From positions 62,001 to 126,000 of the forward strand of contig NZ_JAJUWT010000013.1 of the NCBI RefSeq assembly GCF_021390395.1: DNA of 64,000 nt, given 5' to 3'. A model generated the notes under the pieces. That model was not told where the DNA came from, did no database searches, and was given only the letters and a program-made list of their open reading frames with translations. The position numbers were made by a program, and so were the translations under genes. Origin of the DNA: Saccharothrix sp. S26 (GTDB lineage Bacteria > Actinomycetota > Actinomycetes > Mycobacteriales > Pseudonocardiaceae). This document shows positions 17,254 through 26,611 of the stretch, one piece after another (position 1 is the stretch's first letter; each line of letters opens with the position of its first letter).

Positions 17254-18765
17254 ATGACGGAAGCGACCACGACCGCTCGCCACTCGCTGTGGTCCGAGGC
17301 GATCCCGCACGGCCGGTTCCCCGCGCTCACCGGCGAGACGGCGGTGGACGTGGCGGTGGTCGGCGGTGGCATCACCGGTGTCACCACGGCGTTGCTGCTC
17401 AAGCGCGCGGGCCTGCGGGTGGCACTGGTGGAGGCCGACCGGGTCGGCAGCGGCGTCAGCGGCAACAACACGGCCAAGGTCACCGCCCTCCAGTCCACCG
17501 TGTACTCCACGATCGAGCACAAGCACGACGCCGAGACCGCGGCCGCCTACGCCGACGGCAACACCGCCGCCGTGGAGCGGGTCGCCTCCCTGGTGTCCGA
17601 ACTGGGCATCGACTGCGACCTGCGCCGCATGCCCGCCTACACGTTCGCGTTCGACGAGGCCGGCCGGGCCGCCATCGAGCAGGAAGCCCAGGCCGCGGCC
17701 AGGGCCGGGCTGCCGGTGACCCGCGACCGGGGCGAGCTCATGGGCGTGCCGTTCGCGGTCGCGGACGCCGTGCGGCTGGACGACCAGCTGGCGATCCACC
17801 CGGTGAAGTACGTGCGCGGCCTGGCCGAAGTCGTCGACGGCGACGGGTCACGGGTCTACGAGGCCGGCCGGGTGCTGCGCATCGAGGACGGCAAGCCGAC
17901 CCGCGTGCACACCGACCGCGGCACGGTCGTCGCCGAACGCGTCGTCGTCGCCACGCACTACCCGATCCTGGACCGCGGCCTGTACTTCGCCCGGCTGGAG
18001 CCGGTGCGGTCCTACTGCGTCGCGGTCCGCCTCGCGTCGGGCACGCCGCCGACCGGCCTGTCCATCAGCGCGGGCAGCAGCCCGACGTGGTCGCTCGCGA
18101 GCGCCGGCGACCTGCTGATCGTCTCCGGCCAGGGCCACGCGACCGGTTCCGCGCCCGGCGAGCCGTACGAGGAGCTGACCAAGTTCGCCGCCGAGCACTG
18201 GGACATCGCCGAGGTCACCCACCGCTGGTCCGCGCAGGATCCGACCTCCTACGACAACCTGCCGATGATCGGCCCCTACACGCCCGGCTCGACCACCCTG
18301 TACGGCGCGACCGGGTTCATGAAGTGGGGCCTGAGCAACGGCACCATGGCGGCCGAGGTGCTCACCGACCTGATCGTGGGTCGGGACAACCCGCTGGCCG
18401 CGCGGTTCAGCCCGCACCGGCTGACGTTGGGCTCGACGCCCAAGCTCGCGAAGCTCAACGCCAAGGTCGCCGCGGACCTGGTCGGCGACCGGCTGAAGTC
18501 GGCCGAGGTGGACTCCGTCGCGGACGTCCCCGTGGGCGAGGCGCGCGTGGTGCGTGACGGCAGCGGCAAGGCCGGCGTGTACCGCGACGAGGCAGGCGGC
18601 GTGCACGGCGTGTCGTTGCGCTGCACCCACCTGGGCTGCCTGGTGCGGTTCAACCCCGCCGAGCGCAGCTGGGACTGCCCGTGCCACGGGTCGCGGTTCG
18701 ACGTCGACGGCGCGGTGCTCGAAGGGCCCGCGACCAAGCCGCTGCCCCGGCGCGACCCTTCATGA
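17254..18765 (+). CDS. FAD-dependent oxidoreductase (DAO type) with C-terminal Rieske domain
   Basis: A 503-residue two-domain protein. The N-terminal DAO-fold FAD domain starts with [23 protein letters not shown] (dinucleotide motif near residue 33). The C-terminal Rieske [2Fe-2S] domain has C457-T-H459-L-G-C462 and C475-P-C477-H478. The architecture resembles YhfW-type proteins of unknown substrate. It is cytoplasmic, with no Tat signal visible. Its stop overlaps the next gene by four bases. A SigB-type promoter directly upstream suggests stress induction. Confidence 0.87.
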   Translation: MTEATTTARHSLWSEAIPHGRFPALTGETAVDVAVVGGGITGVTTALLLKRAGLRVALVEADRVGSGVSGNNTAKVTALQSTVYSTIEHKHDAETAAAYADGNTAAVERVASLVSELGIDCDLRRMPAYTFAFDEAGRAAIEQEAQAAARAGLPVTRDRGELMGVPFAVADAVRLDDQLAIHPVKYVRGLAEVVDGDGSRVYEAGRVLRIEDGKPTRVHTDRGTVVAERVVVATHYPILDRGLYFARLEPVRSYCVAVRLASGTPPTGLSISAGSSPTWSLASAGDLLIVSGQGHATGSAPGEPYEELTKFAAEHWDIAEVTHRWSAQDPTSYDNLPMIGPYTPGSTTLYGATGFMKWGLSNGTMAAEVLTDLIVGRDNPLAARFSPHRLTLGSTPKLAKLNAKVAADLVGDRLKSAEVDSVADVPVGEARVVRDGSGKAGVYRDEAGGVHGVSLRCTHLGCLVRFNPAERSWDCPCHGSRFDVDGAVLEGPATKPLPRRDPS

Positions 18766-19835
18766 CGGTGGGCGTGGAGGAGGAGTTCCTCCTCGTGGAT
18801 CCGCGGACGCGTCGACCGGTCGCGCGTGCGGCCGACGTGCTGGCCGGTGTGCGCGACCTGCCGCCGGGCGCGCAGGTCCACCGCGAGCTGAGCGGCGCGC
18901 AGGTGGAGTTCGCCAGCGGCGTCTGCGCGACGCTGGACGAGCTGCGCGAGCACCTGGCGGCCGGGCGGCGGGCGTTGGCCGAGGCCGCGCACGCCGAAGG
19001 GCTGTGGCTGGTCGCCTCGGGCACACCGCCGCTGGCCGACCCGCGACCGGCGTTGAGCGCGGGGGAGAGGTTCGAGCGGATCGAGGCGGTCTACCGGGGT
19101 CAGGTGGACGGCTACCAGTGCTGCGGCTGCCATGTGCACGTCGGCGTGCCCGACCGGGAGACCGCCGTGCACGTGGTCAACCACCTGCGGCGGTGGCTGC
19201 CGACGCTGCTGGCGCTGGGCGGCAACTCGCCGTTCGACCGCGACCGGGACACCGGGTACGCGAGCTGGCGGATGATGGACCAGGCGCGGTTCCCCGGCTC
19301 GGGCGTGCCGCCGTTCTGCCGCACCGCCGCCGAGCACGCCGACCGCGTCGACCGATTGGTGGACAGCGGCGCGATCGTGGACGCCAACCAGACGTTCTGG
19401 CTGGCCAGGCCCTCGCCGCGGTACCCGACCGTCGAGGTCAGGGTCGCCGACACCGCCGCCGCGGTGGACGACGCCGTGCTCCAGGCGGGCCTGACCAGGG
19501 CCCTGGTCGACACCGCCCGCACGGCCGGGGCCGCCCCCGAGCTGGACGACCAGGTGCTGGCCGCCGCGGTGTGGTCGGCGGCACGCTACGGGATGTCCGG
19601 TCCGGGCGTCGACCCGCTCACCGCGCGCCGGGTGCCCGCCGCGGAGCTGGTCGAGGCGCTGCTGGAACACGTGTCCGACGCGCTCGGCGACGACCGCGAG
19701 CCGATCCACGCCCTCGTGCGCGACGTGCTGGCGAAGGGCACGGGCGCGCAGCGGCAACTGAGGGCGGGATCACCCGAGGCCGCCGTCGACCTGCTCGCGT
19801 GCACACCCACCGGAACGGGTAGTCCACGGCCATGA
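18762..19835 (+). CDS. glutamate-cysteine ligase family 2 / YbdK-type carboxylate-amine ligase
   Basis: A 357-residue ATP-dependent ligase of the GCS2 fold: [16 protein letters not shown] at the N-terminus, [17 protein letters not shown] in the centre and [20 protein letters not shown] downstream. YbdK homologues show weak gamma-glutamylcysteine synthesis, and actinobacterial relatives include EgtA of ergothioneine synthesis; no egtB-E genes are nearby, so I do not assign EgtA. ATG at 18762 overlaps the Rieske gene stop, and the end overlaps the next start by four bases. Confidence 0.83.
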   Translation: MTVGVEEEFLLVDPRTRRPVARAADVLAGVRDLPPGAQVHRELSGAQVEFASGVCATLDELREHLAAGRRALAEAAHAEGLWLVASGTPPLADPRPALSAGERFERIEAVYRGQVDGYQCCGCHVHVGVPDRETAVHVVNHLRRWLPTLLALGGNSPFDRDRDTGYASWRMMDQARFPGSGVPPFCRTAAEHADRVDRLVDSGAIVDANQTFWLARPSPRYPTVEVRVADTAAAVDDAVLQAGLTRALVDTARTAGAAPELDDQVLAAAVWSAARYGMSGPGVDPLTARRVPAAELVEALLEHVSDALGDDREPIHALVRDVLAKGTGAQRQLRAGSPEAAVDLLACTPTGTGSPRP

Positions 19836-20830
19836 CCACAGTGGACCACGCCGTCGACCGCGCCGTGCTGCCCGCGCCGCGCGGCCCCTTGTCCGCCGCC
19901 GTCGTGGACGCCCTGCGCGGTGACCCGCCGGCCGCCGGGCTCCCCGAGCCCGGGTCGGCCGACCCGTACGGCGAAGACCTGCAACTGGCCCTGCACGTGT
20001 GCTACGAGCTGCACTACCAGGGCTTCGCGGGCGTGTCGGACGACTGGGAGTGGGATCCGGCGCTGCTGGCGTTCCGCTCCGGGCTCGAACGGGTGTTCCT
20101 CGACGCCCTGCGCGCCGACGTGCCCGGCGGCGCGGACCTCGAGGGCGTGCTGGACGAACTGCTGGTCGAACCCGTCGACGGCGTCGGCGTGAGCCACTTC
20201 CTCAAGGACGAGGGGGAGTGGTGGCACGTGCGGGAGTACTTCGCGTTGCGCTCGATCTACCACCACAAGGAAGCCGACCCGCACGCGTGGGTCATCCCCA
20301 GGTTGCGCGGCACGGCCAAGGCGGCGCTGGTGGCCGTCGAGTTCGACGAGTTCGGCGGCGGGCGCGGCGACCGCATGCACTCCCGGCTGTTCGCCGACCT
20401 GCTCGTCGGCGCGGGGCTGGACGACGGCTACCTGCGCTACCTCGACCACGCGCCGGCCGTGATGCTGGCGACGGTCAACCTGATGTCGTTGTGCGGGCTG
20501 CACCGCTCGTTGCGCGGGTCGCTCGTCGGGCACTTCGCCGCCGCCGAGATCACCACCGCCCCGAGCGCCACCCGGATGGCCAAAGCGCTGGAACGGCTCG
20601 ACGCGCACCCCGACTGCGTGGAGTTCTTCACCGAGCACATCGAAGCCGACGCCGTGCACGAACAGGTGATGCGGCGGGACGTGATCGGCGACCTGCTCGC
20701 CCGTGAACCGGAGCTGACCGAGTCCGTCGTGTTCGGCGTGCAAGCCACCGAACTGCTCGAACAACGCCTCGGCGACCACCTGCTCACCGCGTGGCGAGAG
20801 GGGCAGACGGCGTTGCGCCTGCCCCTCTGA
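19832..20830 (+). CDS. iron-containing redox enzyme, haem-oxygenase-like (HDO) fold
   Basis: A 332-residue all-helical protein of the haem-oxygenase-like di-iron group. Probable metal-ligand segments are VEFDEFGGGRGDRMHSRLFADLL and EHIEADAVHEQVM, with Glu/His spacing typical of HDOs. Family members catalyse N-oxygenation, C-C cleavage or desaturation reactions; several actinomycete representatives remain unassigned. It closes the three-gene redox operon (four-base overlap upstream) and faces the CDGSH gene across ten bases, a neighbourhood I recall from other actinomycetes. Confidence 0.78.
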   Translation: MTTVDHAVDRAVLPAPRGPLSAAVVDALRGDPPAAGLPEPGSADPYGEDLQLALHVCYELHYQGFAGVSDDWEWDPALLAFRSGLERVFLDALRADVPGGADLEGVLDELLVEPVDGVGVSHFLKDEGEWWHVREYFALRSIYHHKEADPHAWVIPRLRGTAKAALVAVEFDEFGGGRGDRMHSRLFADLLVGAGLDDGYLRYLDHAPAVMLATVNLMSLCGLHRSLRGSLVGHFAAAEITTAPSATRMAKALERLDAHPDCVEFFTEHIEADAVHEQVMRRDVIGDLLAREPELTESVVFGVQATELLEQRLGDHLLTAWREGQTALRLPL

Positions 20831-20840
20831 AGCACTTCCC

Positions 20841-21032
20841 CTACCGTCGTTTGCGGTGGCTCGTGTCGCACAGCGGGTAGCGCTTGCTGCGGCGGCACGC
20901 GCACACCGCGACGACGAACCGGTCCGAGCGCACCACCGTCCCGTCGTCCAACCGCACCTCGACGGGCCCCTCCACCAGGACGGGCCCACCGGGCACCACC
21001 GTCACCACCCTGGCTTCACGCGGCGTCGGCAC
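20841..21032 (-). CDS. small CDGSH-type iron-sulfur protein
   Basis: 63 residues from GTG 21032. The C-terminal motif CACRRSKRYPLCDTSHRKR has the three-Cys, one-His spacing (C-x-C, then C and H) of CDGSH [2Fe-2S] clusters. It overlaps the end of the upstream methyltransferase gene by 17 bases. It may serve as an electron or cluster donor for the neighbouring iron enzymes; that is inference from position. Confidence 0.83.
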   Translation of the reverse strand: MPTPREARVVTVVPGGPVLVEGPVEVRLDDGTVVRSDRFVVAVCACRRSKRYPLCDTSHRKRR

Positions 21033-21663
21033 GGATCACCACCAGCTCCTCGTGCTCCTGGCCCTCGTTGATGAGACCGCGGCGCGACAACCACTCCGCG
21101 CGGCCGCGCATGACCGGTCCGAACGGGATCGTGCGGCGGGCCACGACCGATGCCTTCAACCCGCCGCCGCGCAGTTGGCGCAGGGTGACGTCGGGATCGG
21201 ACAACGTCGAGTGCACGACCAGGCCCATGCCCTTGTCGGCCAACAGCAACGGCATCACCGCGCACAGCCGGTCGAGCACCGAGCGCCCGTCCACGCCGCC
21301 GTCCCACGCCCGCGCGGGCCCGCGCCGCGGCACCGCCACGCTGGGCACGTACGGCGGGTTGGCCGTGACGACGTCGAACTCGGCGCTGCCGACCAGGTCG
21401 CCGAAATCACCGTGCCGCACCTTCACGGCCAGCCCGCGCAACCGGGCGTTCACCCAGGCCGCGACGAGAGCGCGCCTGCTCAGGTCGACCGCCGTGACCT
21501 CACTCGCGCCCGCCAGTCCCGAGGCGACCGCCAACGCTCCGGTGCCGGTGCACACGTCGAGCACCCGGCTGCCACGCGGCATCCCGGCCTCCTCGAGCGC
21601 CTCGGCCATCAGCCACGTGTCTTCTTGGGGCCGGTACACGCCCGGCGGCCTCCACAACCACAT
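21016..21663 (-). CDS. HemK2/MTQ2-like class I methyltransferase
   Basis: A 215-residue SAM-dependent methyltransferase: VYRPQEDTWLMAEAL, the SAM loop LDVCTGTGALAV and the catalytic tetrad NPPY (VTANPPYVPSV). NPPY with this architecture marks HemK-like N5-glutamine methyltransferases. The usual release factor PrmC has an N-terminal helical domain that is missing here, as in HemK2/MTQ2. The target protein is unknown. Transcribed together with the CDGSH gene. Confidence 0.8.
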   Translation of the reverse strand: MWLWRPPGVYRPQEDTWLMAEALEEAGMPRGSRVLDVCTGTGALAVASGLAGASEVTAVDLSRRALVAAWVNARLRGLAVKVRHGDFGDLVGSAEFDVVTANPPYVPSVAVPRRGPARAWDGGVDGRSVLDRLCAVMPLLLADKGMGLVVHSTLSDPDVTLRQLRGGGLKASVVARRTIPFGPVMRGRAEWLSRRGLINEGQEHEELVVIRADAA

Positions 21664-21755
21664 AGGACAGTGGTTCCCGGCGCGCCCGACCGCAAACGAC
21701 AGGAATGGATGGCCACGAATGGGGAACCCCCATGGTCCCAGAACAGGGAGGTCGG

Positions 21756-22562
21756 ATGGGCGTGGTGGAGGCGACCCGTGCGGTGGCCCGCGAACACGTG
21801 CTGGTGGCGATGCTCGGCAACATCCCCCGGTTGGTGTCGGACCCGGTCTGGCGCGCGGACGACCCGGACGAGGGACGCGGTCTGGGCGTGCTGCTGGTTC
21901 CCGGTTTCGGCTTCGGTGACTGGAGCCTGCAACTGGCCAGGACCTGGCTGCGCAAACGCGGCTACGCCCCCATCAGGGCGCGCATCGGCATGAACGTCGG
22001 CTGCACGTCCGAGCTGGTCGACCGCCTCGAACGCCGGCTGGAGCAGCACGCGGAGGCCACCGGCGGCCGGGTCGTGCTGTTCGGGCAGAGCCGGGGCGGC
22101 GGCCTGGCCAGGCTGGTGTCCGTGCGCCGGCCGGACCTCGTGCGCGGCTTGGTGATGCTCGCCAGCCCGGTGCTGGACCAGCTCGGCGCGCACCCCAGCG
22201 TGGTGCGCGTGGCGCGGACCCTGGCCCGGCTCTCCCGGGCCGGTGTCCCGGGGCTGCTCGACGAGGACTGCTTCGCCGGCCCGTGCTACGACACCAACTC
22301 CACGGCCATGGCGGAGCCGTTGCAGGTGCCGGCCATCGCGGTGTTCTCCCGCAACGACCTCATCGCGCCGTGGGAGCTGTGCGCGGACCCGTGCGCGGAC
22401 TGCGTCGAGGTGGGCAGCACGCACACCGGCATGGGTCTGGACCCCGAGGTGTACCGGCTCCTGGCCCCGCGACTGGCCGCGTGGGCACGAGACCGGGAAC
22501 CGGTCACGACCTCCGCCGCGGAGCGGCCGATGGCAGAGGCCGCCGCGGCGACCACGGGCTGA
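21756..22562 (+). CDS. alpha/beta-hydrolase family protein
   Basis: A 268-residue cytoplasmic alpha/beta hydrolase. The nucleophile elbow is FGQSRGGGLARL, the acid is probably in VFSRNDLIAPWE, and the histidine in GSTHTGMGL. LLVPGFGFGDWSL carries the oxyanion-hole region. It looks like the triacylglycerol-lipase-like hydrolases often annotated in mycobacteria and actinomycetes; the substrate is open. ATG 21756 follows GGGAGGTCGG at the right distance. Divergent from the HemK2-like gene. Confidence 0.8.
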   Translation: MGVVEATRAVAREHVLVAMLGNIPRLVSDPVWRADDPDEGRGLGVLLVPGFGFGDWSLQLARTWLRKRGYAPIRARIGMNVGCTSELVDRLERRLEQHAEATGGRVVLFGQSRGGGLARLVSVRRPDLVRGLVMLASPVLDQLGAHPSVVRVARTLARLSRAGVPGLLDEDCFAGPCYDTNSTAMAEPLQVPAIAVFSRNDLIAPWELCADPCADCVEVGSTHTGMGLDPEVYRLLAPRLAAWARDREPVTTSAAERPMAEAAAATTG

Positions 22563-22653
22563 CCCGGCGCCGCTCCCCGGTGCGCTGACCTGCCGCTCGA
22601 TTGATGGTGGGCCGACCCAACGCCTTTCGGCGGCGAGCCGACCTGCTGCGTCG

Positions 22654-22728
22654 GCGGGCTGATCCAGCGCCTGCGGACGACGGGCTGACCTGCCGCCAAC
22701 CTCCGCGGGCTGGTCCAGCGCCCTGCGG
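22654..22728. repeat. degenerate 24-base direct repeat in a convergent spacer
   Basis: Copies at 22654-22676 and 22705-22728 share GCGGGCTG, TCCAGCGCC and TGCGG with one substitution and one gap; shorter GGCTGACCTGCCGC-like pieces flank them. They fill the 178-base spacer between two convergent genes. No strong terminator hairpin with a T-run is visible. Confidence 0.4.
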
Positions 22729-22740
22729 CGGCGGGCCGGC

Positions 22741-24090
22741 CTACCGCCTCGGCGGCACGTGCAGGCGGGAGCCGGTTGCCTCCGTGCTCGGCCACCACGC
22801 GCCGTCCTCGGCCACGTAGAACATCCGCGGCCCGATCTCGCTGATCGTGCGCACCGCGTCCACCAACCGGTCGACGTGGTCCACCCCGATGCCCAAACCC
22901 AGGCTCGCCCGCACGGCGGGCCGCTCGCCGGACAGGTGCCGTGCCAGCGGTCGGGCGCAGAAGTCGCCGTGCCGCACGCCGATGCCGTACTCCACCGACA
23001 GGGCGGTCGTCAGCAGCGCCGAGTCCACCCCGTCCACGGTGAACGCGACCATCGCGACCCGTTCGCTGGCCGGGCCGAACAACGACACCTCGGCCACCTC
23101 GGGTATCTCGGCCAGTCCCGTGCGCAACCGGGTCAGCAGCACCGACTCGTACGGCATCACCGAGTTCCAGGTGGTCCGCAACGTCTGGCAGGCCGCCGCC
23201 AGCGCCACCGCGCCCACCACGTTCGCCCCGCCCGCCTCGTGCCGCGCCGCGCCCGACGCCCACGTCACCGTGCCGTCGCCGACGTGCACGGTGGCACCGC
23301 AGCCCGCCAGGTGCGGCCGTGCCGCCTCCAGCCAGTCGGGCCGCCCCGCCAGCACCCCGATCCCGAACGGCGCGTACATCTTGTGCCCGCTGAACGCCAC
23401 GTAGTCCACGTCCAGCGCGGCGAGGTCGATGGGCTGGTGGGCGGCCAACTGCGCCGCGTCCACCGCGATCCGCGCGCCGTGCCGCCGGCACAGCGCGACC
23501 ACGTCCTCCAACGGCATCAGCTCGCCGGTCACGTTCAACACGGCGCTCACGGCCACCAGCACGTCGCCGCCCAACGCCCGCAGCGCCTCGTCCAGCGACC
23601 CCAGCATCTCCTCGACCGACGCCGGGATCGGCAACCGGTGCACGTCCCGCCACGGCAACAGCAACGCGTGGTGCTCGCTGGAGAACACCACCACCGTCGT
23701 CCCCTCCGGCACGGCCATCGCGAGCAGCTTCAGCGCGTCGGTCGTGTTGCGCGTGAACACGAGGTAGTCCTCGTCGCGGCAGCCGACGAACGCCCGCACC
23801 ACCCGCCGCGCCTCTTCGAACCGGGCCGTGGCCATCGCGGCCAACGTGCCCGAACCCTCGTGCGAGCTGGCGTACCACGGCAGGAACGCCTGCGCCGCCT
23901 CGGCGACGGCGACCATGCACGGCGCCGTGGCCGCGTGGTCGAAGTTCGCGAACGACGCCGTGGCCCCGGAACCCAGCGGCACCTGGAGGTCCGCGCCGAG
24001 CACGGCGGGCAGCACCGACCGCGAGCCGTCCGTCGGCCGCGGCTGCGCGAACGGCCGCACGGTCCGGTCCGGGTCGAGGAACAGGGTCAC
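22741..24090 (-). CDS. class V aminotransferase-fold enzyme (cysteine-desulfurase/lyase-like)
   Basis: A 449-residue PLP enzyme of fold type I. The PLP lysine is K237 in AFSGHKMYAPFG, with D211 and Q214 (VDAAQLAAHQP) stacking and binding the cofactor. Relatives are cysteine desulfurases, isopenicillin-N-epimerase-like proteins and EgtE-type C-S lyases; the active-site cysteine loop of desulfurases is not evident. GTG 24090 overlaps the preceding cysteine-synthase-like gene by four bases. It is the last gene of the four-gene operon and may break or rearrange the amino acid made upstream. Confidence 0.82.
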   Translation of the reverse strand: MTLFLDPDRTVRPFAQPRPTDGSRSVLPAVLGADLQVPLGSGATASFANFDHAATAPCMVAVAEAAQAFLPWYASSHEGSGTLAAMATARFEEARRVVRAFVGCRDEDYLVFTRNTTDALKLLAMAVPEGTTVVVFSSEHHALLLPWRDVHRLPIPASVEEMLGSLDEALRALGGDVLVAVSAVLNVTGELMPLEDVVALCRRHGARIAVDAAQLAAHQPIDLAALDVDYVAFSGHKMYAPFGIGVLAGRPDWLEAARPHLAGCGATVHVGDGTVTWASGAARHEAGGANVVGAVALAAACQTLRTTWNSVMPYESVLLTRLRTGLAEIPEVAEVSLFGPASERVAMVAFTVDGVDSALLTTALSVEYGIGVRHGDFCARPLARHLSGERPAVRASLGLGIGVDHVDRLVDAVRTISEIGPRMFYVAEDGAWWPSTEATGSRLHVPPRR

Positions 24091-25058
24091 CGCGCTTCCC
24101 CGGCGAGCGAGCCCTCGGCGAACGCGACGTCCTCGTCGGGCAGCGCGTCGAGGTAGTCGTGCACGCCGTCGTAGGCGAACGTCAGCACCCGCGACCCGGC
24201 GGGCAGCGACCGCGCCACCCGGCAGGCCGCGACCAGGTTCGCCGCCGACGAGATGCCGACCGCGAGACCCTCGGTCCGCATCACCCGCCGCATCATCTGC
24301 CGCGCGTCCTCGAACGACACCTGCTCCTCGTCCGACACCAGGTCCAAGTCGAGCACCGCGGGGACCAGCCCGACCGCCAGCCCCTGGATCGAGTGCGTCA
24401 CGAATTTGTTGTCGCGCAACGAACAACCCTCCGGCTGCACGGCCACGACCCGCATCGACGGCCGGTGCTCCAGCAGCACCCGACCCACCCCGGTGATGTG
24501 CCCGCCCGTGCCGACGCCCGCGACCAGCGCGTCCGGCAGCCGCGGCCCGAGCGCGTCCATGATCTCCACCGCCGTGGTCCGCTCGTGGATCGCAGGGTTC
24601 GCCGGGTTGGCCTGCTGGTTGAGCATCACCCAGTCCGGGTTGTCGAACAGCAGCCCCAACGCCATCTCGGCGTGCGAGTTGTTGCCCAGCGTGTGGTCGG
24701 AGAGCCGCACCTCGGCGCCGTAGCTGCGCAGCAGCCGCTGCTTGGCCGGGCTGTAGTTGTCCGGGATCACCAGCACCAACCGGTAGCCCAGGATGGCCGC
24801 CGCCATGGCCAGCCCGATGCCGGTGTTGCCGCCGGTGGACTCGATGATCGTCTGCCCGCTGCCGCGGACCAGCTCGCCGTCCTTCTCCGCCTCCAGGATC
24901 ATGTTCAACGCGATGCGCACCTTGTGGCTGCCGCCGGGGTTGAGCAGCTCCAGCTTCACCAGCAGCTCGCGGTCCAGGTCCGGTTCCAGCCGCGACAGCC
25001 GCACGACCGGCGTGTCGCCGATCGCGTCCAAGACCGAGTCGGCGATGCCCTTGCCCAT
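24087..25058 (-). CDS. cysteine-synthase-family PLP enzyme with unusual SHK motif
   Basis: A 323-residue fold type II PLP enzyme. The Schiff-base lysine is K46 in NPGGSHKVRIAL, where classical O-acetylserine sulfhydrylases read NPxxSxKDR. The substrate loop reads STGGNTG (about 74-80) instead of TSGNTG, and VGTGGHITGVG binds the phosphate. Such changes occur in SbnA-like 2,3-diaminopropionate synthases and CysM-like enzymes that use other donors. The start ATG 25058 is two bases after the EamA-JAMM stop. Substrate: probably O-acetylserine or O-phosphoserine plus an unknown nucleophile. Confidence 0.82.
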   Translation of the reverse strand: MGKGIADSVLDAIGDTPVVRLSRLEPDLDRELLVKLELLNPGGSHKVRIALNMILEAEKDGELVRGSGQTIIESTGGNTGIGLAMAAAILGYRLVLVIPDNYSPAKQRLLRSYGAEVRLSDHTLGNNSHAEMALGLLFDNPDWVMLNQQANPANPAIHERTTAVEIMDALGPRLPDALVAGVGTGGHITGVGRVLLEHRPSMRVVAVQPEGCSLRDNKFVTHSIQGLAVGLVPAVLDLDLVSDEEQVSFEDARQMMRRVMRTEGLAVGISSAANLVAACRVARSLPAGSRVLTFAYDGVHDYLDALPDEDVAFAEGSLAGEAR

Positions 25059-25060
25059 GC

Positions 25061-26512
25061 TCACTCCTGCGTCACGTGCGGGGGGACGGTTTTCTCGCGC
25101 GGCGCGCCGAAGGTCGCGATCGCGGTGTAGCGGCCCAGCCCCGCGTCGAAGTCGAACAGCCGCGAGCCGAGCACCTCCTCGCGCGAGGTGTCCACGACGA
25201 GGTGGCGCACCGGGTACACCGGCGTGCCCTCGTAGACGGCGAACCGGTGGTCCTCGTCGCTGAAGTACGCGCCCGCGTCGGGGTGCGAGTGGTAGATCAC
25301 GCGGACCGGGTCGTCGCCGTCGAACGAGTCCTCCAGCTCGCGCAGGTCGTCCACGCCGAACGCGTACCCGGTCCGGCTCTCCCGGTCGTACACCCCGGGC
25401 CGGTCCTCGATCACGTTGACGCAGTCCTTCACGCCACTGGCCCGGATGAACCCGCACGCCTCCGCCGGGTAGCGGGCCAGCACGTGCCGGTAGACCTCGG
25501 CCAGCGCCGCCTCGGTCGGCCGCCCGTCGTCGTCGACCGCGGGCACCGGGGCCGGTGTCGCGGGCGGCGGCAGCACCTTGCGCTGGTTCCACTGCGTCAC
25601 GCCGAACGCGCCCAGGATCACCAACGTCAGCAGCAGGTCCACCCAGCCGAACGACGCGCCCTCGATCACCACGGCGAGGAACTGCGCGATGATCGGGAAC
25701 AGCACGAACGCGAACGACACGATCACCGTGTCCATCCGCTGGAGCAGCCAGAAGTACACCGCGAACCCGATGGCGGACGCGACCACGCCCAGGTAGATCG
25801 TCGCGCCGACGCTGCGCGCGGTGAACGCGTCCGCGCCGGGCCGTTCGACCAGCAGGCCCAGACCCGTGAGCAGCACGCCGCCCACGGCCATCGGCAGGGT
25901 GTTCAGCGTCAGCGCGGGCATCCGGCCGCCGTGCTTCTTGATCATGATGTAGGCCAGCGCGTGGATCACCGCCGCGCCGAGCAGGGCCGCCACGCCGATC
26001 ACGTTGGTGACCGCGACGCCCTGCGAGTGCACGATCAGCGTGCCCAGCGCGGCGAACGCGACCAGCACGGCCGCGGCCTGCGTGGTGGTGATCCGCGTGC
26101 GCAGGATCGGCACGCTGAACACGATCATCAGGATCGACACCGACGACACGCAGATCGACGCCAGGCCCGACGACACATACAGCTCGCCGTAGTTGAACAG
26201 GAAGAACGGCACGGTGAAGTAGCAGCCCACCATGAAGGCGAAGAACCAGCCCATGCCGCTCGGGTAGCGCAGCGGCTTGCGCAGCGCGAGGCAGGCCGCG
26301 ATGAACGCCGGCCCGGCGACGACGAAGCGCAGGCCCGACGCGGTGAGCGGCGGCATGTCGGTGATCGCGAGCTTGATCGCGATCCAAGTCGAACCCCAGA
26401 TCAGCACGACCGCAGCGAAGCTGACCGCGACCAACGCCTTCCGCTGTCGGGGAGGACCGGACGTCGAGGCGGCGGCAGCGGGCCGTGGCGCCTCGATCTC
26501 GGGAGCGGACAT
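25061..26512 (-). CDS. EamA/DMT exporter fused to a C-terminal JAMM/MPN metalloprotease domain
   Basis: 483 residues in two parts. Residues about 25-310 are a ten-helix EamA-type exporter (WGSTWIAIKLAI at the start of helix 1). After a Pro-rich linker (315-325), residues about 335-470 form a JAMM/MPN domain with a complete zinc site: E351 (EACGF), H408-S-H410, S418 and D421 in YHSHPDAGAYFSDED. EamA (YdeD) exports O-acetylserine and cysteine; the JAMM protein Mec of mycobacteria cleaves cysteine from its carrier CysO. ATG 26512 is preferred over an upstream TTG because GGAG precedes it. I know of no described protein with this fusion. Confidence 0.82.
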   Translation of the reverse strand: MSAPEIEAPRPAAAASTSGPPRQRKALVAVSFAAVVLIWGSTWIAIKLAITDMPPLTASGLRFVVAGPAFIAACLALRKPLRYPSGMGWFFAFMVGCYFTVPFFLFNYGELYVSSGLASICVSSVSILMIVFSVPILRTRITTTQAAAVLVAFAALGTLIVHSQGVAVTNVIGVAALLGAAVIHALAYIMIKKHGGRMPALTLNTLPMAVGGVLLTGLGLLVERPGADAFTARSVGATIYLGVVASAIGFAVYFWLLQRMDTVIVSFAFVLFPIIAQFLAVVIEGASFGWVDLLLTLVILGAFGVTQWNQRKVLPPPATPAPVPAVDDDGRPTEAALAEVYRHVLARYPAEACGFIRASGVKDCVNVIEDRPGVYDRESRTGYAFGVDDLRELEDSFDGDDPVRVIYHSHPDAGAYFSDEDHRFAVYEGTPVYPVRHLVVDTSREEVLGSRLFDFDAGLGRYTAIATFGAPREKTVPPHVTQE

Positions 26513-26611
26513 GGAGCGGGATCTCCAGACTGGGTTCAAGGGTGTGCTGTTCGGGCGACGACGGCGAGCCGGCGGCAGCGGATCGTGGCGGACGGGGTGG
26601 GTCGGTCGCGT

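Noticed and set aside
18762-19835. Ergothioneine synthesis gene egtA
   Set aside because: The fold fits, but none of the egtB, egtC, egtD or egtE genes are next to it; YbdK-like function is equally likely.
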